NCBI GenBank assembly: GCA_947396885.1
Contig: OX377206.1
Location: forward strand, 47,909,631 to 47,973,630
Source of the DNA: Heligmosomoides polygyrus polygyrus
Lineage: Eukaryota > Nematoda > Chromadorea > Rhabditida > Heligmosomidae
Reading direction: 5' to 3'
DNA: 64,000 nt
The position numbers and the translations under genes are program-made. This document shows positions 44,101-53,100 of the stretch, one piece after another; position 1 is the stretch's first letter, and each line of letters opens with the position of its first letter. A model generated the notes under the pieces. That model saw nothing but the letters and a program-made list of their open reading frames with translations. It had not been told where the DNA came from and ran no database searches.

Positions 44101-47100
44101 TGAGGCGATTCCATATGTTCATGTATGGGCTACCTATCGAGGTCTACACGGATCATCAACCGCTCACAGCCCTTTTCGGGGGTTCTAATGTTTCAGCAAG
44201 GGTGCTCCGTTGGGCATTAGAGCTACAGAAGTACAACATAAAGGTTGTATATGTCAACGACGCTGCAAATAAAGTAGCGGATGCCCTAAGCAGAGGCGCA
44301 GTGGACCCTGCGAGCCTCGACGTAACCGGCAGTATTCCGAACGAGCTCATAGTCGCGGCAACTAAAGAAGAAGGGGAGTGGGTGACAGAGCTCAGAGAGG
44401 GTGAAACATACCGTCAAATACTTGACGCGTTGGAATGCGGAGACCTCACAGAGGAGGTACGGTTCCCCACTTATGCAAAGAAGCTTAAAGTAGCAGACTT
44501 TGCGCTACAGGAACGTCACCTGTGTTTTCTGGATAAGGAATGTATACGAAGAGTGGTCCCACGGTCATGTCGAAGAAAACTCTTTGACGATGCACACTCA
44601 GCACTGTTAGCAGGACATTTCGGTCCTAGAAAGGTGCTTCGCACCCTATCCAAAAGGGTGTTCTGGGAAAATATGGCACGAGATATTAAGCTGTGGAGTG
44701 AGGAGTGCAAGAAGTGCACGCTGCTCAATGCGCAGCCTATGATGACACCTCCACTAAAGCCTATAATCACTTCGGAGCCATATGAAGTTATTGGTATCGA
44801 CATCTTGGAAATGGGACCAACTTCAAACGGGAATAGATACATCTTAACCGTTATTGACCATTTCACAAAGTACGGAGCTGCGTACCCCATCGCGACAAAG
44901 GCAGCCGAAGTCGTGGCACGCACTTTGTTTGAGCGATGGATCGCGGACGGGTGTCGTATCCCAAAACGGATTCTCTCTGACCAAGGTGGAGAATTCGACA
45001 ATAAGCTAATGACAGAACTCACTGCTACGATGGGCATAGAGCAGATTTTCACGAAAGGATACAACCCGCGAGAGAATGGCATTACTGAGAGGTTCAATAG
45101 GACTGTCATCGGGATGCTACGGAAGAAGGTGGAAATCCCACTAGAATGAGACAGTTACCTCATTGTATGGTGGCATACAACACCACATCCCATGAAGCGA
45201 CAGCGGACTCTCCATTCTTTCTCTTGCACGGGTTTGATGCCAAAGTGCCTTGGCAAACCATGCCTGACCGTGAAATCACTCCGTATATGGTCGATTTGGA
45301 CGACTACGCTCACGAGCTCGTTAGTGGCCTAAAGCTGGCGCGTCAAAATGCTAGCGAACGCAACGACCAAGCGCGGACCACGATGAAAAAGAGCTACGAC
45401 AGTAGATCTAAAGTGGTAGAAAAACCTTTGAAGGAAGGCGATCGCGTCTATATGCGAGTACCAACGGAAAAGGGGAAGGCTTCCCACCCGAAGCTTACAA
45501 ATGAGTGGACAGGCCCATTCCGGGTTGTTAAAGCTAGCGATAATAACGCGACGATAACCCACATAGATGGCAACCACGACCCGCTCTGTGTTCCCTTCGA
45601 TGAACTCCGGAAGCTGCCAATAGGATAGATAACGAACCTGTTACTACCGTTAGGCTTAGAGCTAATAGGGGCAGACCCAAAAAGGCAGATAAGCGTGTGT
45701 CGGTAAATCGGATCGATTTCAGGGTCGAGATCGGAGATCCAAGGGAGGATCCCCTGCATTTGTTCTACCCGTGTCAGTGTGGCATGTTCAACACACGTGC
45801 TCAAGTCGGACTACCGGGTTTGCGGTCGGATCTGGCTCGTTCCAAGCCGGTTCGAAACATGTTTGAGTTGAGCAACGTGGCCTCAATTGCCCTTTATCCA
45901 CACTGGGGCGACGATCGCAAGGAAGCAGTGCTGCTCAACAAGGAGTCGAGATACTTGACGATGCATGGTTTCGCGACGGCAATCCAGGTACATAGCAAGT
46001 TTTGCTACGTTCGCCTCCGCCCTGAAAGAGCACGAGGACAAGGAGCTGGCGCACCCCGATTTATTCCCGACGAGCCCCGGCTACGACATCGAGATGTATT
46101 ATAGGATGGCGATGGCTCGTCGCTCGCAGATCACATCACAGGCACCGGATGACATGCCAGGGAATCCGATAATGATCGCCTTGCCAAAGCACTTCGGTAG
46201 AGTGCTAACGGATGTCCTTGAGCCGGCTACTGTGATGTTCTTGGTATATTCGCATTTCGGCGATCTAGCAGACCAACTACAAAAGCAGTGCATTTCGTCC
46301 GGTTTTGTATGGGTATGGCCCAATGAGGTGCAGAGCACCCAGCACATGCTGTTGGTGCAGCAGGCAGTAGAGCGCCATCTCCAATGCGGACTGACTATGG
46401 AGTTGTACCCGCCCCCGTTCGAGCTCTCACGGGAAAAGAAATGGCGACACATCGGGCAGGTGTGTCGCGAGATGGCAACTTTCCTGTCGGATCCAGCCAG
46501 AGGATTCGACGCAAGAATCGTGGACTTCTACAGCACGATCGGAGACGACGTTCCGATCAAGCACCCGGCCATAAGTCTCGGCGTATGCCCCAGGAAAGGC
46601 GAAGACCGCCTCATGGCGTGGCAATGTCAAATATTCTTGAATCAGCTTGCCCATACTGCTTCCAGTATCCTGATGCTGCCGACGTTCGAACTTGCGCAGA
46701 GGAATCCAGTAAAGCAGCCACAGTCTGACCGCCCATCTACGACTGCAAATGTCCCGGCAGCTGAAAAGCAAAAGACGAAACGCCGAGGTTTTGATGCATT
46801 CTACGTTAAGGATGCCAAGAAAAAGCGCCTCGAACAGGCGCATCTTATGAAGCAGAAGGGACGCCCTCGGGGCAAACAATAACAAGACGTCGGAGCCGTC
46901 TTCCCCCAGAAGGGGCGTGTAAAGAATGTACATATGTTGTGTTTGTGTTCTGTGTTCTGTTCTGAGTTCGGTTACTCACTACAAGTCCCGTCAAATTGCT
47001 TCCACCCATGGCGGTCCGGATCCGATCGGTAGATCGATCCGTCGATACCAAGCCCACGCCACGATGATTTGCGGCCTGGCGATTGGTCGCTCGTGGCGGG

Positions 47101-50100
47101 TGGGCTCCGCCCGGCAGCCGGGAGCCCACCAAGACAGTCTGCCGTTGCTTCGACCGAGAGCGGTCGAACGTCTCCTGCCGCCCGCCGCCAACGACACCGC
47201 GTCCGACTCCGAGCCCGTCCTCCTCCTGCCGCCCGGACTGCACCGACCAGGTTGGGACGACAACTAGGCTCATCCGAGCCATTACACATTACTGTCACAG
47301 GCCCAGATGATAGGAAGCACTTAGAGAGACTGGAGAAGGTTTTGAAGCGGCTAAAAAAACTGGTTTTAGATTAAAAAGAGAAAAATGCGAATTCAAGAGA
47401 AGAGATGGAGTTTTTAGGTCATGTGATTGATGCAAAAGGTATAAGACCATCTCCTAATAAGTTTAAGGCAATGATAAATATGACCGGAACCAAAAAATTT
47501 GAAGGAAGTTGAGTCGTATCTGGGCATGGTTCAATACTACGGAAAGTTTAGCGGCCCCACTGAACAATCTAAGGAGGAAAGGCATACCGTGGAAGTGGGG
47601 GCGGATGAAAGAAGAGCATTTTCTCAGATTCGCGAGAAACTGACTGCAACGGATACTCTAGCGCATTAGAACCCAGAGATCCCCGTAGTGTTGGCAACTG
47701 ACGCGTCCGAGGAAATGAAAAGGTGATTGCATATGCATCCCGATCACTTACGAAGGAGGAGCGCAATTATGCGCAGATAGAGAAAGAGGCACTTGGGATA
47801 GTATATGGAGTAGAGAAATTTAATCAATTCCTTTATGGACGTAAATTTACATTATTAACAGACCATCAACCCCTCGTGCGAATATTTGGCCCAAAACAAA
47901 GTCTGCCAGTGGTTGCAGCAAGACTGCACATGGGCGCTGAGGTTGATGCTATATTCTTTCGATATTGAGTATAGGAAAACGGCTGAGTTCGGGAATGCAG
48001 ACGGGCTGTCTCGGTTGCCAGATCCAAGGGAGTTGCCGAGTGCTGAAATGGTAAACGAGGTGCAGGTGCAGCAAATGGCGAAAGAAGCGGTGGAAAACTT
48101 GTGGGTAACAGAAGCAGAGATTGCTAAAGCAACGCGAGAAGATGACGTGCTAAAGGTGGTAGCCAACTATGTGCAGAATGGTTGGCCAGGAAGATAAACG
48201 ATCAGAAACTACTCCCATATCGTGGGAAGACAGAAGCACTGTCTGTACACAACGGGTGTATATTGTGGGAAAATAGAGTAGTAATTCCGAGGAAGTTCCA
48301 GAGTCTGGTTTTGAGGACGTTACATAATAGCCACTATGGAAGGAATAGGATGTTGAGCCTGGCGCGGACCAAGATTTGGTTTCCAGGCATGGATAGGGCA
48401 GCGAAAGAAGTGGTCAAGCAATGTGGCACGTGCACGGTGATGGGAAGAGATCCAGTGAGAACCCCATTACATCCGTGGGAGGAACCGAAAAAAGTGTGGC
48501 AAAGATTACATATGGATTTCTGTGAAACTACTGGGGGAATTAAATGGCTGGTAGTGATAGACGCAAAGTCAAAATGGCCGGAAGTATTGAGAATGGGAAG
48601 CACGACGGCGGAGAGGACAATCGTAAAATTAAAAGAAGTATTTAGTAGAAATGGACTGCCCGAACAGTTGGTGTCCGATGATGGACCCCCATTCACTTCT
48701 GCAGAATTTAGAGAATACTGTGCGAAAAGGGGAACTGAGCAGATATTCACCCCGCCTTATCACCCACTCGAACGGTGAAGCAGAGCGTTTCGTACAGACG
48801 TTTAAAAACGCGTTTTAGAAAGGGATCCGAGGGCGAAAGACCGTGGGGAACGTGGTTACGGACTTACTGTTCGAATATAGGGTGACGCCACATGTTGCGA
48901 CGGGAAAAGCCCCATCGGAAATGATATGGGAAGGCAGTTAAGAACTACTTTAGATATTGTAAGGTCCAATAAGAAGGATGGGCAGTTGAACAAGTATAGA
49001 GAGCAAATGAAGAAGAATTATGATAAAGGGAATAAAACGAGAAATTTTGTCGTGGGCCAGGAAGTGTCGAAAAAAATTTTCGCCCAAACTTCGCCAGGGG
49101 TGTTATTTGGGGTGCTGATCACGAATCGACATCCGTTTTTCGTTTTACGCTGGAGTACGGTAGGTTATGGTAGGTGCGGATGACTAAGGCTGCCAAGGTC
49201 ATGATCACCGATTTCGCCCCAACTTTGGCTGTAAGGGTTATCCGTGGTGCTACGGGTGAGCATGTAGGCGGTCCCGCAGCGATCGCCTGAAAATTCGCAA
49301 ATCTTCGGGAAACCATTTTTGCGGGAAACTCTTCGACAGGCGAAGGCTTAATCGAGAGATAGCAATCTAAGCATCATGGCCCTCCAGGCACTGTTCCACA
49401 ACCGCCGCCAGGAAGAACTGCGCGACTTCAAGCTGAAGGACGTCTTTGACAAGCTAAACATGGACGCAGCGGATTTCCAGGAATGGCTTAAAAGAATGGG
49501 ATTGCTCATAATCGGTGACAATGACCTTGGCAGGCTTAGTCACCCGCACCTACGGTAACCTACCATACTCCAGCGTAAAACGAAAAACGGATGTCATGCT
49601 CGTGATCAGCACTCCAAATAACCCCCATAGGCGAAGTTTGGGCGAAAAAATTTTTTCGACCCCTCCTCGTCCTTTGGAGTCCGTAAAGTACAATAGTGCC
49701 GAAATTACAGTAGTGAGAGAGAAAGATGGACCCCCGGAATAGTAACAAAAGTCTTGGGGACAAATACATATGAAGTGCATTTCGGTACGGGAGTAAGGAA
49801 AATGCACGCTGATCAGATGAAAGAGAGAGTCATACCGTGGGAAAATATGGAAGATTCCCGGTTGGAACGGATGGGGAAAGGTATCGGAGGAGCGAAGGAC
49901 CGGCACCGTTGAGAAGGTCGCACAGGAAAAGGAAGGAGACGTAAAAGTGGAAAGAATATCAGCAGCAGTAGAAGAGAAGAAGGATCAACCAGATAACAAT
50001 TGGAATAAAAACAAAAGAGATAAGCCGATGGTATCAGAGGCAGCCCTATAAAGGGGCAGTAAGGAAGGAGGTAGTCATTTCATGTGGTGTGCTCCGCAGT

Positions 50101-53100
50101 GGACGACCGTGCCCAGAACTGGACCGATTGGCGCAGTACCGACGCCGCCAGTGGTGGTGCTACACGCTTCAGCACCGCCACCACCACCGCCACCACCACC
50201 GCCACGAACAAAGCCACCACCACCCCCACCACCACCGCCACCACAACCGCCACCACAACCGCCACCAGCGCCACCATCGGTGACGGCGCGCCTACGGTCA
50301 AAGGTCGACCAAAGCAGCGGGATGGCGAGAGGGCGAAATAGACTCTCCTGCTGCGCTCTGACCGAACCAGCTGACTCAGCGCTCGAGTGAGTGGATGCGC
50401 TGTCGCCTGCGTCTCTAGGGCCCTTCGACCGTTGCGGATGCTGAAATTCAGAGAGGAGGGAATGTTCCAAAAGAGTAGGACTTCCGTAAGTCACAACCAA
50501 GGGTGTGCCGAAGCTGATACATTCTTCGGGAATAGATATGATGATTCCAAGTATTGAGAGTTTACAAGCGGTCTATCCTCAGATCTCCCTTATTATGCAT
50601 CTTCCTTCAGCAGAGCATTAATGCGTGTGATTCATTAATCCGTCCCATATGTAGATCAGGAAGTGGCGATAACACACTTCAGTGTCCTTGTAACCTCTCA
50701 TTTTCTCTAGTCTTAAGTACAGCCAGCCACGTTGGGTCTCGGTAGAGCCCTTGGCACATGATCTGATGAAAGGAACTCACTTGACAGGGGAGCGGAGGAA
50801 GCACCACCACCCACTGTGAGCGCAGTTCCTCACGTTCGGGTCAAAAATTGTCACCAAAGATGTATTGTGTGTCAGTTGATTTTTGAATCATGAAGCTCTT
50901 TGAAGTCATGTGTTGTGAAACAGAGGGTATAAAATCTCAATCACGCACGTAAAGCAAGCGACATAACAAGGTTTCCAGTTGCACAAAACGTCCCTTGTAA
51001 CCATAAACAACCTACCTACTACTGTTGTGTTCTACCCAGTTCATGGCGGCTCCCTGACCCAACGCAACGCAACGCAAAAGGCATCCCTCCCATGTAATAG
51101 CAATTCTTGTTGTTGACTAACATGACACTGCATTTACGCGATATTTCCCACCCATATTGTGTCAGAAATGGTGGAAATCTCATCTCGTCGGTGTTGCTGA
51201 TAGACCAGTTTCTCCAGGAGACAACCCTCCAGAAATGAGTGCTAATAAAGTGCGCTGACCAGGCCCGATCCCAGTTGGGGATGCTCCATCGTCGAGGTTC
51301 CCGCTGTCTGGACTCTAGCGCGGTCGAGAAGAGAGGTAGGGGCTATGTGAGGAGAATCTCTAGTCAGGAGGGCACCGACGGCGCGACGAATCGGCGAAAA
51401 CGTGAGTCATGGTTGTCCTTTGCCCTGTAACCGTGACGGCGTTGTACCTGCCTGCGGACTGCGGGTGGGGGTTTTGGAGGACCGCACGCGTATGCGGCGG
51501 GAACGATGGCCCCTTACCGGCAGATGGTGTGGGGGGGGGGGGGAGGGGGTCGGCAGCGTCGGGATGGGAGGGGGAAGACTCCCTCCACGTCTACTGACAG
51601 TCGTACAAGAACATGGACAGAGACGAGAGAGGAGTAGAAGGGAAGGATAAAGATGGATAGGTGATAAGGATAGTAGGGCCTATATAAACCCTCCGCCATG
51701 AATAAACATGTTCTTACCAAGTCGTGTCTAATCGCAACTCCATGATCACCTGGTATTTATCCCTTGTAAGTTAAAGGTATTATTTCTCTGCGATGCCGAA
51801 GCTAATGTGTTGTGATTATACCCCTGAACTCTTTATGAGTCCTTATGAAGTCCAACGCTTCTTTACGAAGTTGTTCCGCACTGACTCAAGTCTAGCTATT
51901 TCTCGTTTACATTTAGGACTGAAAACACTGTTCCCGTATTCTTTAAGAGAATAGGCCTAACGTATGACTTGTAGGGTAAAGTACTAAATGCACAACTGAG
52001 AATGTTCGCAATTTAAATAAACTATGCACGATTTGATAAGCTTTTTTGCTGCAAGATCACCGCGTTCCTCTAAGGAAGGGCTTTTATCTAGTGTAAAACT
52101 CAAGGCGCACAAACTAGCAACACTGCTAAGTTGAAACTCTTCAAGATGGTCCCCACTATCATTTCGCCCATTGCGAAATATCATTTATTTGTTTATTTAT
52201 TATAGACACACCCATATGGATGTGCCAATTCAATGAATCTTGTGGAACACGAACAACACTAAGAAAAACAAGAGAAAAAAGCTCAATAGTCAGATTTCAC
52301 AAAACGGGGGCATTGAGAAAAAGAAGGCCCGCTATCAGTGAGGCTGCGTGGCAAAGGGAGAAGGCCAGAAGAAATGGAGGACAACCAACCCACAAGAAAG
52401 ATATTCCCATAAAATGTAAAAGTTTCATATTAACCTGGCCATGGTTTGTATGAAGTCAAATTGCACGAAGATACCTGAAGGACTGTGCAATACTGCTACA
52501 TAGTGCCATTAAGATGACTATCACATGCCAGTTGCTTGTTTGTGATAGTCATCTTGAAATACTAACCATACGTCATTTTGAAATACTAGCGATTTTCGCC
52601 TAGACAACGGCAGTTTCACTCTGCTGATCAATCCGCAATAGCGTTTGTTGCCAACTGAAGAGCAATGTGGTTAACATCGCACCATTCACATTCTTGCAGA
52701 TCTTTATATTATCTGCAAGGATTTTACATTAGAGAACAAATTGAGTGACCAAGGAAGGAATTTCTGCAGGTTATACAGAAAAGGAGTTGGAGATAAAATT
52801 AAATAATTTTAAAACAGCACGCGAGAAGAAAGTGTTTAGCAGTGCGAACTCCCCGCGTTCACATTTAACAAACAACCGAAGTGCCCCTAAAACTGATGCC
52901 AAAAAGTTTGCTTTGAGGAAAGGCGCAATTTAAGAGTAGCCGTACACATCAAATAAGGTAGGAACAAAAACTTGACAACGCTGCGCCTGCTAACGTATTT
53001 GCAAACCTGTTTTGTCGGGAGCCAGAAGACATTTCTTTTACTTGAATATTATCGATGAAAAACAACCACACAAACTACACAAAACAGTGAAGTTACCGTT

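Larger units (their letters stand above)
40151..47286 (+). mobile_element. Gypsy (Ty3-type) LTR retrotransposon 1, 5' LTR missing
   Basis: Domain order is gag, CCHC zinc knuckle, aspartic protease, reverse transcriptase, RNase H, integrase, extra ORF, purine tract, then 3' LTR. RNase H before integrase and protease before RT give Ty3/Gypsy. It sits in the 17.3-kb tweety intron, antisense to that gene. Frames are broken near 40978, 41200, 42140, 43060, 43780 and 45140, so it is inactive, but the domains are well kept. Confidence 0.9.
47289..50060 (+). mobile_element. Gypsy LTR retrotransposon 2, 5'-truncated and decayed
   Basis: Starts within RT just after the YLDD box position ([19 protein letters not shown] at 47284-47340). 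It continues with [15 protein letters not shown] (about 47405), RNase H ([20 protein letters not shown] about 47718, [13 protein letters not shown]), and integrase. Integrase has [11 protein letters not shown] about 48325, the C-x2-C GTCTV about 48425, [13 protein letters not shown] about 48510, [12 protein letters not shown] about 48675 and a broken third acidic region about 48770. The C-terminal part is interrupted by a TIR element at 49066-49712 and resumes with VREKDGPPE and [12 protein letters not shown]. Many stops and frameshifts are present. It is a different lineage from Gypsy 1. Confidence 0.85.

Noticed and set aside
45604..46882. Retroviral-type envelope gene
   Set aside because: The position fits, but there is no signal peptide, no membrane span and no furin-like site; the C-terminus is basic.
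50082..50390. Proline-rich protein
   Set aside because: The frame is a translation of a CCA/CCG tract; the other two forward frames are equally open, as low-complexity sequence predicts.
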